Numbered from the stretch's first letter, positions 11,240-30,412 are shown. The stretch: DNA of 64,000 nucleotides from Owenia fusiformis (GCA_903813345.2 CAIIXF020000007.1:20693564-20757563); one strand, 5' to 3'. Notes: generated by a model from the sequence alone, not told the origin. A program made the numbers and translations.

Positions 11240-13780
11240 AGCAGAAAACGGATATTTTTAACAAGTGACGAAGTTACCATTTTTCTCATGTCGACAGTAC
11301 CCCACACATTGACATTATATCACTCATTTGACACATGGCAGTGAAGAATCAAAATAAAGAAGCCCCATAAAAATCTACCCCACATTTTATATTAAAGGGG
11401 GTAAATATAAGAGGCCACATATATGATAGGCAAACTACAAAACAAACTAAAATATACACATATGTTTCTCTATTTTTCATATAGATCTACTGTGTTGCAA
11501 TGTGGTTTTTGAATTTCAGAGGGGGAATAACACCAGAGTTCAAAGATGATATACATTTATAATGTAAACCTGTATTGAGATGACATACATCTCTGATTGG
11601 TCAAAAGTCGACAAACAAATGACGTCATCAATGACGGTTTCAAAATTTTCGAAATAAGCTTCGAATAATATTATGTTCATTTCTGGCGTGTTAACCAATA
11701 GAGTATAATAGCTTCTCATTTCACATCAAGATAGGCCTAGGTGTACTGAATACAGTGCCTATAATTGAAACACCCCATCGAGGTGTAGTATTTGATAACT
11801 AGCCGATGAAAATTCTGACGAACCAAGGTGGTAAGCAAGAGACGTAATCATGTCTACATCTTTAAACTCTGGGACTTTCCCTCCTCTTTTTGAGTTTGAT
11901 TCAAGAATCAATGATTGTTTTTTATTACAAAATGAGATTCATGAATATCGGACTTTTTCAGTAGAATTATTCTTACCTCTGGGAAACTTGCGTCGTAAAT
12001 TGTCACTTGAATGATGCTTCTAAAAAATTACATTCATGCAATGTCTCTTATTATGTTTTTACAGCACAATCTGCCAAGATAAAACGTTTCAAAGAGTATT
12101 TAATATTTTCACAATTTGTTTGATGCATGTAAATTCCGAACGTGTACATTTGTTTTTCAAACGTTCGCAACTACCCCTTGGACATTTCTTAAAGAAATCA
12201 TCATTCAGATTCCATTTGCCCTTATTTCTTGCATTTTTGCATTGATTATATATGTGATATTAAGAATGCGTTCGATGAGAAAATCATTTCATCTAATATA
12301 ATATAATAATCTAATTTTCATCTAATAACGCAACAATGACCAATCGAAGCTGAAAAACTTGAGTGTCTATACACATTTTCAAAAATTAACAGATGACAGT
12401 ATCCTCAATGTGAAGTTTAACCATGGCTTATTGATTTTGGATTGGCAACATGGTTGAGACCAGGCAAATATAAAGGTGTTATTTTTCTCAAAACGTATTG
12501 TTTGTAACTGTCTCTGTGTAAATTAAGGTCGGGCCTGGGATGCACTTTGGAATTTTTTGCAATTTTGAAAAGTAAACCACTGAATATACTATAGTTATTC
12601 AAACATTCTGAAGAATTATCAACCCTCAATTAATAGTATAGGCACATGAATGCATCTTTTGTGCAAGAATGAAAGATGTAGATGATATGTGGAATGAGTT
12701 ATGTCTGAGACCATCATTTTATGTTAGTCTGCGCAAGCGTGGACGTGTTTTTCTCTTATCTGAAATTTGCCCCCCCCCCCTTGTTGGTTCCCAGATCCAC
12801 CCCTGAAGTGCACCCTGACCTAAAGAAAAACAATGAATTTTGAGTGGAAAATAGTATAGGTAATAGTTTGGGATATGCAGAGACCATTTTTTCATTAATG
12901 CTAGTGAATGGCAGCCGTAAATTAATTTTTCAGATTATGCAAGGCTACATCATAGGTTCTGGGCCGATATAAAGATGGCAGCATCAACAAAATCCAGTAT
13001 TACCTTTTTCTCTAAATAGAGGTCGATTACCATGCCATCTTTACTTAGAAATTATTTCTATCAACCTCAGCCTATGCAGTGGACTATGGCAGGTGATGTA
13101 TGTAGACCTAGTGTGACCAGTGTCTATATCCAATAGACTGAATTTCCTGAGAATTCAGTCTGTTGATCATTATGCCCCTCCTATGGGAAATAACAGGAAA
13201 TTTCCTGCACACAATTATCAATAAGCATTATAACAATTCAATTAAGTAGTAAGGTACAATTAAATGCTATAAAAAGTAACAGAGCATATTGCATGTATTG
13301 TCAAATGGAAATAAAGCTAGGGTAAGTAACAAATATGCAAATTGATTTACCCAATCGGCCATTTTGAATGGCACTTCCTATGTAAACAAATAATTTTCAA
13401 TCCCAAATTTTAACATATGTGGGCTATAGTCTGAATATTTTCATTCCAAATTTCAAAAAAATTTCAGACTATTTGGTATGAATACACATGGTGTGTTCCA
13501 AATTTTACATTTTAGATCACATCATGGGCATTCTATTGAAAGCCCGTTCTAAATGACCTCCAACATGATCAATGCAGAGTCAAACATGGAAAAATGGGTG
13601 ATGGTAATAAAACAAACTTTCCTCACTGTAGTCAGCTGATCAAATTTCAACAATATTATAAACAAATTATCTAAATTAACAAATTATCTAAATTGAATGG
13701 TTACCTGATGAAAGGGTTGATAATTAAATTCTTAGATGACAAAAGGATCAAAATTGTGAACTAAATTTATATTTCCAGTC
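11240..13780. other. Intergenic DNA between the sulfotransferase and BECN1
   Basis: I find no supported exon. Notable points are a CRE-like TGACGTCA at about 11621 with a nearby ATGACG, a C10+ run at about 12770 within a low-copy dispersed repeat, and AT-rich filler. Small open frames at 12036-12301 are low-complexity and hydrophobic, without domain signal. Confidence 0.4.
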
Positions 13781-13915
13781 ATAAAAAATTCTGAAAATTT
13801 TACACATCGTCAATTTAATGATCACCTTTTGAATGGTAACAATTTAATTTGAAGTATATATATAGTCTATATAGGAAAATGTTGTATATGCTATTTTGTT
13901 CCAACAAGGTGAATG
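13780..13915 (+). repeat. Deleted copy of the 5.3-5.8 kb repeat
   Basis: The left half matches 5340-5440 and the right half matches 5750-5785 (ATGTTGTATATGCTATTTTG). The intervening hairpin section has been lost. Confidence 0.6.
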
Positions 13916-14774
13916 CTGTTCATGCTTTCTCAAAAATATTTTCAAACTGACTCAGTATATAAAGTAAGAATAAATAAGATTCATAAAATATTTACATAAT
14001 TTATCTATTTAAAGCTTTAGTTTATACAATTTCTCATGCATATGAATATGTAAAGAAGGCTCACTTAACTTAATTTCAAATTACAAAGTTGCTTATCTTT
14101 TATTGCACATAGCTACAAGCATGTAGAACCTGAATTTTGACTGAACAAAATAAACAGCCAAATTAAATCATTCAATCATTTACTAACAGTGTAGTGACAT
14201 TTTAATTATAACGAACCAATATTAATTGTCCGTCATGCATCCCACTATATATATTATATAATGCTTGGGAGTTGTTTGTGTTGTAGAGCTTCCATTAAAG
14301 ATTAAACGAGTTACAGACCATTGACAGTTTGTGTATAATAAAAGTATGAAGTTACATGTTGTGAGCTGTTGATCCAAATGCGAAATCATATTGTCCTATT
14401 TTCAAAATTTGGAAAACGCTCCCATGATATTCATCTTGGATTAAAATGGAGAAAATCGTTTTTTGGGAACTATATTTTTTGACAGTGGTGTAGGAGAAAT
14501 AAAATGGATTATGTAGAAATTAAATAACTGCTGCACTGTTTAATGGAGTAGACAACATCATGGATATCTGAAGTGTTATGTTGGGTTGACTTATGGACTA
14601 GTCTAGCTTGAAGGCCTTGTGACACCTCTGTACTCCTACACACCTTATCTTCACAAGGTACAAGAAATGGGTTGGTCCAGAGACTTGATGAAAAATACCA
14701 TGGGCAAGCAAATATAATTGCCTTTAGCTAAATTCAACCATAATGGAATCTTTACTCTTGTCTGGGACTGGTGT

Positions 14775-21530
<6,756 letters not shown>

Positions 21531-21870
21531 TTGTTCCGAGTAACGACTATAGTTTTATATATCTATAAGGAATCTACATTTGGGTAGAATGTGACTTGAG
21601 ACATACTGTAGAAAAGAAAAATCAAAACAAATTTAAGAAAAAATAAAAATTCTGTTTCCGGAAGTCGAATCTCATTTTTGGATGGGCAAAATTTACGTCA
21701 ACAGAGAATGCTCTAAAATCTGTTTAAAATACATTTAACTGAAACTTAATTAGGACAGAGGCTCTCTATGTAATTATATTTGTCAATATCGCAGGACACA
21801 ATATTTATTCCAACAAAACAATGAAATCATATATGAACACAAGTAGTCTGAACCGGAAGTGCACGTTGCT
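21531..21870 (-). promoter_or_regulatory. Putative BECN1 promoter with two ETS-type sites
   Basis: CCGGAAGT occurs at 21658-21665 and again at 21853-21860, about 130 and 325 bp upstream of the BECN1 ATG. ETS motifs are common in TATA-less housekeeping promoters. No 5' untranslated exon can be defined from sequence alone. Confidence 0.45.
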
Positions 21871-22089
21871 CTGGAAAAAAATATCTATGAAAATCTTTGG
21901 TGATTTTGCTATTTTTTGTGGGAGTTCGAGAGCATTCACAGGTAATATGTTTAATTTTTGTAAGCCTTGATGTAATGAATTGATGTCAAATGTAAACATT
22001 ATCATATCCCCACCATAACTCCCTTGATTTACCTTTCTTTAGGCATTTCCTTTCCAGATATCCTATATAGAATTGAATCATGAACATAC

Positions 22090-22215
22090 AGTTGGGGACA
22101 TAAATAAATGACAGGTGGATTTGCTGAAGTGAGGATTTCCCATGTTAAAAATAAGAGAATTTACAAGAGGCCATAAATCAGTGGATGAGATTATACAAAA
22201 TGTAAGATATACAAA
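22090..22215 (+). repeat. Left inverted arm paired with 25262-25410
   Basis: ACATAAATAAATGACAGGTG, then GGATTTCCCATGTTAAAAAT and TACAAGAGGCCATA, is the reverse complement of 25262-25410 with few differences. The pair bounds a 3.3-kb interval and may be the ends of one non-autonomous element or two inverted copies. Confidence 0.75.
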
Positions 22216-22254
22216 TTTTAAGGCGACGCTATATTAAATAAAACGGAGTGGCTC

Positions 22255-22415
22255 CAGGACCGACAATTGTCGGTACTGGAGACTGTCCAGGGGTATTTGC
22301 TGGGGTACCGACAATTGTCGGCACTCTATCGTCAACAAGTAGTGCCAGATAGAGAACCGACAATTGTCGGTACGCAAGTGGCTGCTACGTGTTTTTGATA
22401 GAGAGCCGACAATTT
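22255..22415. repeat. Cluster of palindromes CCGACAATTGTCGG, ~49-bp spacing
   Basis: Full palindromes lie at 22260-22273, 22308-22321 and 22357-22370, and a half site CCGACAATTT lies at about 22406. Spacing is 48-49 bp. The intervening 34-35 bp differ from each other except for TAGAG/CTCTA next to the palindromes. A second cluster is at 23705-23825. Confidence 0.85.
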
Positions 22416-22450
22416 CATAAATAAATGCAATACTTTTACTTTTGGTGATA

Positions 22451-22775
22451 ACCACATCACTGGTAGCCTAGTGGTTAGCGAGCACGACTCAAACACACTC
22501 GGTCCCGAGTTCGAATCCCGGCAATACTTACTTTTTTCTTTTGAGGGGGGGCATAGTGCTCCTTTTGCAGTATGGAATCGTACAGGCATTAACTTGTAGT
22601 GAGCCATAATTTGTTTCGACAAAAATTGATTCAACTTCCATCAAAATTGTCCTACAAGCTTGAATTAAAAAACATTTTAAAGCTCTTTTCTTGTTCTCTC
22701 TAATGGGTCGATATATACAGTTAGGGGAGGGGATGCTTTCGCCCCCGTCGCTCTCTACCCTTACTACGCCATGGC
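22451..22775 (+). mobile_element. tRNA-derived SINE candidate
   Basis: A perfect A-box-like TAGCCTAGTGG (22464-22474) and B-box-like AGTTCGAATCC (22508-22518) sit 44 bp apart within a decayed tRNA-like fold whose T-stem has one mismatch. The downstream body shares sequence with 1880-2110. It is tRNA-related but not a functional tRNA: the acceptor stem is not closed. Confidence 0.6.
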
Positions 22776-22839
22776 ACAGGAGAAATATCTCATTTGGAAT
22801 ATATCACTGTTTACTTTGCGTTTGGTAGCTCTCTCATGC

Positions 22840-23525
22840 GAGATGGAATCGTGGCCATTAACTAAGGGAGCCAAATGCAACTTCCATCAAAAATTGTGCT
22901 ATAAGATTTGAGTACCGTAATCCAACACCAAATTCGAAAATTCATAACAATACTTTGCACATATGGCGTTCGTGACCAACTATGAAACGCTTACCCCCCA
23001 TAGTGTTATTTATCAAAACGCACCTGTCCATATAGGGGTTCGATTGACCTACATCAAATTAAAGGGAGTCAGGTTACTTTTTGAGATATCAGCGTCCGTT
23101 TATTGTAACTCGCGTTTGCTACCACTTCCTCAATTCTGATATGACGGGCAAACGCGTAGTAAACATGCTCACGTTCGGAACTATTTTGACCTACATCGCT
23201 ATTTTCGTAATTCAAATGAAAGTTGAACTCCTCTTTATTTTGACACCAAATAGTGGCATACTAGGTACCCTAGAAAGAGAAGCCAACTATGGGTTATTTA
23301 GAACGATACCACAGGTTTTTAAATGGACTATATAGGGGTTATACCTTTTGGCGGATGGATATTGAACCTCATACCATAAGCTTCAAATAAAAACATTCTA
23401 GCTATTTTCTTTAATCTAATGGGTAGCAAACGCCTCTTTCTACGCCTGATCGGCTCAGGAGAAATATCCTGTCTGTTTAGAATATATATAGCCGTTTACT
23501 CTGCATTAATAGCTCCTAATTGGGC
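22840..23525. repeat. Further copies of the SINE-body repeat
   Basis: GATGGAATCGTGGCCATTAA at 22843 repeats the 22572 segment 270 bp later, and 23341-23520 repeats the 22640-22810 segment (GGAGAAATATC, TGTTTACT). This makes a short run of diverged copies. The 84-residue frame at 23081-23335 shows no recognisable domain. Confidence 0.5.
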
Positions 23526-23704
23526 CTTTCAACGTTTACTACCATTCCCTGTTCCCGGGCTACCATTTTTTGACTGGGTTTGGTAATCCCCGGGTAACCG
23601 GGGCTAATGCCCTCCCCGGGTTTTGCACTTGTTCCCAAAATATCCGTATGATATCTGAAATATCCCCCCGCGCATTGCGCATGCGCCAGAAAATTCGAAA
23701 ACTA

Positions 23705-23825
23705 ATATTTGTCGGTCCTCTAGCGTGTAAACACAGCATATCTCCCGTACCGACAATTTATTTGTCGGTCCTCTAGCGTGCCACCACATCAGAGTCTAGA
23801 GTACCGACAATTGTCGGTACTCTAG
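23705..23825. repeat. Second CCGACAATTGTCGG cluster with a 30-bp perfect palindrome
   Basis: A half site lies near 23706-23714, a stretched version (CCGACAATTTATTTGTCGG) near 23750, and a full site at 23803-23816. The last site is extended on both sides to a perfect 30-bp palindrome at about 23795-23824 (arms begin CTAGAGTACCG). Spacing is again about 48-50 bp. Confidence 0.85.
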
Positions 23826-24179
23826 CCTTTACGTAAATAAAAAGTACAAAAAATGACTGCCATATTTTTTTGATAAAGACACATGTTTTTAAAATCTGTT
23901 TACCTTGTATATGAATTGTGTATCTTGACTAATGAAACATGTCAAAGTTAACATCACACATAAACGCATTTTTCCAAACTATGAATTGGAGGTGCATGGA
24001 TCCCCAAAGCTAGCATGAAGAGTGTGCGAAGTGAGGCTAATTTTTGAAAGTTTCAAGGAGTAGCCTTGCAACAGTCACACATTTGCAAGAGTCTAAAATT
24101 TCCACAAATCATCTTACCTTACCAAGGAACAACGAAGGAGCACGAAAATGTGTACTTCTTGCATTGTTAGAGTATAATA

Positions 24180-24465
24180 AAGCTCAAACCATTGTGAATT
24201 CTAAATATTTCATGTCCACCATTTTGTTTCCTGGAACTATTTTTTAGTCCAGAGTTATCTTCATTCATGTTTCCATTGTTTATCATTCATAAAGCCTCTA
24301 TCATGTATCTATCATGATAATTACACTGTAATAGATAAAACAGTGATAATCCATGCCACTTGGTGTAGTCACAAAACTTGCATGAGGATTAATCAGGAAG
24401 TCTAGAAGTAGTTCCGGCAAACAAAATGTGGACATGAAATATTTGGAATTTACAATGGTTGAACA
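24180..24465. mobile_element. Hairpin MITE with ~65-bp arms
   Basis: AACCATTGTGAATTCTAAAT followed by ATTTCATGTCCACC at 24188-24222 is mirrored by TGGACATGAAATATTTGGAA at 24429 onward. The loop is about 155 bp. It lies inside the larger 22090-25410 inverted structure. Confidence 0.7.
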
Positions 24466-24831
24466 CGATGATGTATGTCATGCATGATTTAGTGCCAAAA
24501 ATCTTACGAAACGAGCTCGTTTAAAATATGTATTAGAAAACCAGCTATAAAACCGTATCAATGACATACTATAGAATCATTACACGCTATGGTGTAGTCT
24601 ATACAAACATTGGATTTGAACGGCTATTTATATGAGAAGGCTACATGAATTTGTATATGGTCGAGTGATACGTACAGGTTCAGTTTCGATTATATATGCA
24701 AAGCTTAACCTCTCCATTCTCTCCCGTGGTACCCATTTCTTAGTCTTTGATTTAAATTATTGTTAAATGCTCTATATTCCTGGCAAAAATTTCAAAATTC
24801 TAGTTGGCTTATTTCTTGTATACATACATGT

Positions 24832-25686
24832 AGGGGAAAATCCGAAATGGTCCTATCACTGCACGGGTACTCTCGAAAATTACTGACAAATTCAAATATG
24901 ATAACTTCAACTTACTTTGAGAAGATGAGACGAAAAATCAACCTTTCTTTTAAAATTTAAGTAGTGTTTGACATTTCTCAATCTCCGAACACTAACACTT
25001 TAAGACCCCTTAGACTCGCATGTGCGGTGGTCCTAATTACTGCACAGTGCACAGTCGTTTCAGATGTCATTTCACGATACTGTATTCATTTCTCTGTTTA
25101 TGACAGATACATACATATGCTAATCATTTTTCTTTCAGTTTTCGTGTAAAATATCAACGAAATATACATTATACCATTAACAAAAATAAATGACAGGTCG
25201 ATTTTCGATCACTATTTCTTAATCATGGTCGTATGAAAGCCCATAATTTCCAATATTGTCTAGATACATATCCCTTAAAATTTGTATATTTTACATTTTG
25301 TATAATCTCATCCATTTATATATGGCCTCTTGAAAATTCTCTTATTTTTAACATGGGAAATCCTCAATTCAGCTTCATAATACACCTGTCATTTATTTAT
25401 GTTCCAAACTGTACACTTACTTTTCTGTCTTTAATTTGGGGGGTCAAACATTGTCAGACAATTTCACTTCTTGCGTAATTGCATTTATGACAATAGCGGA
25501 AGTAAACAATTCTTAAAAATGAAGAGATATTTCTAAATACATGTATATGAATAAATCATGAAGATTGGGAGTAATGGTGTTGAACTGTTTTTCGTAACAC
25601 TGGTTTAAAAGATGGTGGGTGCATATTTTAGCTATTTAGGACAATCGTGGGGTAATTAGGACCATGCGATAAGGACCATTTCCCCC
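24832..25686. mobile_element. Possible MITE with short inverted ends
   Basis: The left AGGGGAAAATCC/GAAATGGTCCTATC (24832-24857) resembles the reversed right GGGGGAAATGGTCCTTATC (25668-25686). The match is imperfect and the interval overlaps the right arm at 25262-25410, so the boundaries are uncertain. Confidence 0.4.
25262..25410 (-). repeat. Right inverted arm paired with 22090-22215
   Basis: This is the reverse complement of 22090-22215; it carries CACCTGTCATTTATTTATGT at its outer edge. Confidence 0.75.
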
Positions 25687-26112
25687 ATAAATGGCGAACA
25701 GAAAATAATTTACAGTTAGTTCTTCTCTAACGATTTAATGCTAAGTTTCTATCATTTTCCTTTATCAAAGCATTGTATGCAGTAATGTAGGCTCAAACAG
25801 TCTTTACATGTGCTGTGTATTCAACCAGCAGTTTCAATTGCTTGTACTTAAAATTCATTTTTCTGTTTCGTTTTGACCCGACCCAAAATTACCCGACCCG
25901 CACACTTTTTTCTGACCCGACCTGAAGAATATCTGACCTGTGACACCTCTGATATTTAATGAGTTGTATATAAAGCAAATATTCATTGAATTTGTTTTGA
26001 AATCTTTTATCCTGTTCAGTTTGAACAATATGTATGCTTGAATACTAAAAAATGAAAATTGATGTTTGTCATCTTTACCAAAAGACAGGTATTCAAATAT
26101 ATTGACCTCCAC

Positions 26113-26720
26113 TTAAAGGGACATTCCTCGCCAGACCATTTTCTCCTGATATGGTAGCTATAATCAATAAATATACTTTCCATATTCAGCAAAACATGGG
26201 AAAATGTTTTAATATGGTCAATGTTGATCATTTAAAAATGTAGTGCTCATTTCCAGTGAGCTGCAATCTTTCAAGATTTCTTGCAGGAAGTGATGTCATC
26301 AACTCTCAACTTATATAAGCTTGCCCATAACAGTGTAGGAAAGTAGCACAAAATTACTTCTAGACAAGTGATCCTTAATTTCTGTGCAAAAACATTTTCA
26401 GAGCTTGTCAACTTAGAATAAAAGAAGAGAATTTCAGAAGAATTAAATCAGATACAAATTGAAAAAGAATATTCAGCTGTTTTTGTAAATCTAAATAGCT
26501 CCTTCCCTAATGCTATATGTAAAGTTGAGAGTCGATGACATCACTTCCTGAGTGGAATCTTAAAAGATGGCAGCCTAGTGGAATTGAGTACTACATTTCT
26601 AAGTGTTCAATTTTGACCATATCTAAACATTTTCACTGCTTTGCTAAACATGGCAAGTATACATATGGTTATAGCTACTATATGAGGAGAGAGATGGTTT
26701 GGCAAGGAATATCCCTTTAA
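26113..26720. mobile_element. Hairpin MITE flanked by TTAA
   Basis: The inverted arms (26117-26311 and 26522-26716) are about 195 bp each with a 210-bp loop. Outer tips are AGGGACATTCCTCGCC and, reversed, AGGGATATTCCTTGCC. Both ends abut TTAA (26113-26116 and 26717-26720), the target of piggyBac-type transposases. The tips do not show the usual CCY start, so the superfamily is inferred. Confidence 0.75.
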
Positions 26721-26820
26721 ATATCTGCCTATGAGTAAATTCTTCTTAAAAATGTATCTTGCCGAAGATGTAGCAAGTATCTAAATTGGTGCTATATTTG
26801 GAGTTGGGGGAGCTTTCAAA

Positions 26821-28050
26821 CTAATGACTGCTTTTGGTGACTCCCCATTTAGATACTTTTCCCCGGGGTTTAATTTGGGTAGGTATGTTCAGCATGGCCA
26901 ATTTTGGCTTTGGGCATAACCATGGTACCTCAGGCCAAGTTGAGAGGAAAAACCATGGGAAAATTTCTAAGAAAGACCTTATTTTTGTCAAATTCAGTTT
27001 TTTTTTTTTAAATTTTATTATCCCATCGAACGAAGTTCGGAGGGATATAGGGAACGCCTCCGTCCGTCCTTCTGTCTGTCCACCCATCCGGGTAATAACT
27101 CAGATACCGTTAGCCCGATTTTTTTCATTTTTTGTACACATATACTCTATGGGGGTAGAAGTTCTGCCCAAAAGATGATTTTCAAAATGGGCGCTCTTTT
27201 AAAAAAGACGGCCATTTTAGTGCCGATTTTACAGTAATTTAGGTGCAATATGTAAAAAAATTATATAGGACATTAATGAAGCTAGAAATGTAGATATTAA
27301 AGAAGCACATGGCAGCCATCTTGAAAAATAGCGGCCTTTACTCATTATTTTACGATTTTTGCTATAACTCAAAAAGTAGTGGAGCGATTTTGTTCATATT
27401 TGGAATGTGAATACTATAAGCATGGCACACTGGCACAAAACTAATGACTGTTTTTGGTGACTCCCCATTTAGATACTTTTCCCGGGGGTTTAATTTGGGT
27501 AGGTATGTTCAGCATGGCCAATTTTGGCTTTGGGCATAACCATGGTACCTCAGGCCAAGTTGAGAGGAAAAACCATGGGAAAATTTCTAAGAAAGACCTT
27601 ATTTTTGTCAAATTCAGTTTTTTTTTTTAAATTTTATTATCCCATCGAACGAAGTTCGTAGGGATATAGGGAACGCCTCCGTCCGTCCTTCTGTCTGTCC
27701 ACCCATCCGGGTAATAACTCAGATACCGTTAGCCCGATTTTCTTCATTTTTTGTACACATATACTCTATGGGGGTAGAAGTTCTGCCGAAAGACGATTTT
27801 CAAAATGGGCGCTCTTTTAAAAAAGACGGCCATTTTAGTGCCGATTTTACAGTAATTTAGGTGCAATATGTAAAAAAATTATATAGGACATTAATGAAGC
27901 TAGAAATGTAGATATTAAAGAAGCACATGGCAGCCATCTTGAAAAATAGCGGCCTTTACTCATTATTTTACGATTTTTGCTATAACTCAAAAAGTAGTGG
28001 AGCGATTTTGTTCATATTTGGAATGTGAATACTATAAGCATGGCACACTG
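26821..28050. repeat. Near-identical 620-bp tandem duplication
   Basis: Copy 1 begins at 26821 and copy 2 at 27441, both with CTAATGACTG; the copies differ at only a few positions. Each contains the 5' end of a Helentron-like element (TTATTATCCCATCGAACGAA at 27015 and 27634). A third partial unit (AAAAAGTAGTGGAGCGATTT) follows at about 28139. The near-identity suggests a recent event. Confidence 0.9.
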
Positions 28051-28689
28051 TCTAATGACACTTTTGGTAGAAGGCAGCCACAAATGTGGCCATTTTTCAA
28101 AATGGCCGCCATTTTAACGTATTTTACTTATTAACTCAAAAAGTAGTGGAGCGATTTTGTTCATATTTGGTATGTGAATACTATAAGCATGGTACACTGT
28201 CTAATGACACTTTTGGTAGAAGGCAGCCATTTTGAAAATGTTATTCGCAATGATCTATATAATTCTATAGAAATCTTCAATATCTTCAATCTTAAGAGGA
28301 TACGGTATTGACATGGAAAAATGCTCATAAAGGGGGTCTTTGGTGCGGCACATAGGTATTAGAGGTATATTGGAGTGAAACCCCAGGATACTTTTCTGGA
28401 CATGTTTAAAGTTATTACATCTGGCAAATTGGTTGGTGTTTTCAAAAATAATCCGCCTCAGTGTTATCACCAGAATGATTCACAAGATTGAACTCATCCA
28501 ATTTACTTATGCCTATAAATTAATTTCATCGCAATTAATTTGCTCTCAAGCTGATAAAAAACCTTGTTTGCCTGAAGTTTGTTAATTAGAGGCAAATCAA
28601 TATATTTCACCCAGGGGACAGAGAGGGACTGTATAATAAGTTTTAGAATATTACTTATATATGTATATTGTTCACACATAGCTAGGCAT

Positions 28690-29614
28690 GATATATGTTT
28701 AATGCTTGGCAAAGTTTATTCATTCAACCATGTCCCACTAATATATAGGCCGACAAGAATTACTGACAAGACTGCAACTCTTATAGATAATATTTTTACT
28801 AATGTCCCTAATATTGATGGATGTGGTATCATCATGGAGGACATTTCTGATCACTTTCCAATCTATTCCATTTCACATTATGATACTACCAAATCTAAAA
28901 AAACATTAAGCAGTTATCGTAATTTCAATGACTCTAATAAGCAATTATTTCTTGAGAAACTCTCAAATGTCGACTGGACCCCTTGCTATAAAAGTCAAGA
29001 TGTAAACATAGCATTTAATATCTTCATTAACTTGTTAATGGAACAATATGATTCTTCATTTCCACTCAAATCCAAATTTATCAAGGTTAATCATGATCCT
29101 AATAGACCCTGGTTGACTTCTGGCATCTTAACTTCTGCCAAAACTAAAAATAAGCTATATACCAAATATTTGAAAAATCCCTGTTGCAAAACAGGAAAAG
29201 CTTACAAGTCCTTCAACCATAAACTTAAGCACATAATTAAATACTCAAAACGTACACATTATCAAAATAAGTTTGCCGAAGTAAGTGGTAACATTAAAAA
29301 GTCTTGGTCTATCATTAATGAACTACTTGGAAAAAACAAAAAAGCTGCATTGCCATCTAAATTCACTATAAATGGAAAGGAAACAACAGATCATGAAATC
29401 ATTTCCAATGGATTTAATAATTTTTTTACCAATATTGGTAAAAATCTAGCCAAGGAGATTCCAAAATCCAAAAAATGCTTTAATGAATACCTAGCAAGAG
29501 CTCAAAAAGTTCAATCATCTATTTATCTCAAAAAGACCTCAAAAACTGAGCTTGAATTAGAAATGTGTCTTCTAAAATCTTCCTCGCCTGGACCTGATGG
29601 GATTCTACCATCAC
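28690..29614 (+). pseudogene. CR1/Jockey-type LINE, 5' part (endonuclease end to RT start)
   Basis: The frame carries the C-terminal part of an AP endonuclease (RPTRITDKTATLIDNIFTN, DISDHFPI) and then runs to the start of the reverse transcriptase (SSPGPDGI, about residue 336 of the frame). The front of ORF2 is missing, so the copy is 5'-truncated; the exact 5' break is unclear between 28580 and 28740. It is interrupted at 29615 by a Helentron-like element and continues at 30413. Confidence 0.85.
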
Positions 29615-30412
29615 TTATTATCCCAACGAACGAAGTTCGTTAGGGATATAGTGAAGCCCTCCGTCCGTCCGTCTGTCCGTCAGTCCGTCAGTCCGTCAGT
29701 CAGTCAGTCAGTCCGTCCGTCTGTCCGGAAGATAACTCAAATACTAGTTGACAGATTTTCTTCATATTTAGTGGAAAGATGTATATTGGTAAATAGTTTT
29801 ACGCAAAAAAAATTTTTTCCAAGATGGCCGCCACTTTAAAAATGACGGGACTTTTTCGCAAAAATCATAAATTTTTCATTCTAAACCAAAGTAATTAATA
29901 TTATTGTTTGAAATTTTGGTAGTGTATTCACAACATTTATCTATTTCACATATATTCCGTGTTTTTCATCCTGACCCCCAGGGGCCATGTATGGGGGGAC
30001 AGGAAAACAGAAATTTTTGCTTATTTTTAGATCTTTCTGAAGTATAGCTTTATTATACTCAAATGAAAGGCAATTAAGAATAGATTGCAAATATTGTATC
30101 TTTTTTCTGATTCGAGCCTCGTAAAATTCAAAATGGCCGTCTAATGTATGATTTCGCAATAATTTTTCGATCCCTTCAAAGTATGGCTATATTATACTCA
30201 AATTGAAGGAATTTAGGAGTAGATCACAATTATGGTATTATTTTTCAGATTTGTATCTCAGAAAATTCAAAATGGCTGCTTTGCAGGAATTCGCAATTCT
30301 AAAATCTAATTTTTTCATTTTCAACCAAAGTAATGAGTATAATTGATTGGAATTCGGTAATTGATATTTTGTTCGTTGGGATTTGCTACTCCGCGGAGTT
30401 GCCGTTATCTAG
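29615..30412 (+). mobile_element. Helentron-like non-autonomous element inside the LINE
   Basis: The 5' end is TTATTATCCCAACGAACGAA followed by a CGTC/CAGT microsatellite. The 3' end is GTTCGTTGGGA, then the hairpin ACTCCGCGGAGT, then a CTAG terminus followed by T. The subterminal TCCCAACGAAC and GTTCGTTGGGA are exact inverted repeats. These traits (T-T target, subterminal inverted repeats, 3' hairpin, CTAG end) are those of Helentron-associated elements. The 798-bp length is a multiple of three. No Rep/helicase is encoded. Confidence 0.75.

Noticed and set aside
12036-12301. Two overlapping hydrophobic frames as a small membrane protein gene
   Set aside because: They have no credible start context, AT-driven composition and no family resemblance.
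22255-22415. Regularly spaced palindromic repeats that resemble a CRISPR array
   Set aside because: The repeats are only 14 bp, are full dyads, the intervening segments share TAGAG/CTCTA edges, there is no leader or cas gene, and the window is clearly animal DNA.
22451-22530. Possible tRNA gene
   Set aside because: A and B boxes are good, but the acceptor stem does not close and one T-stem pair is mismatched; it reads better as a SINE head.
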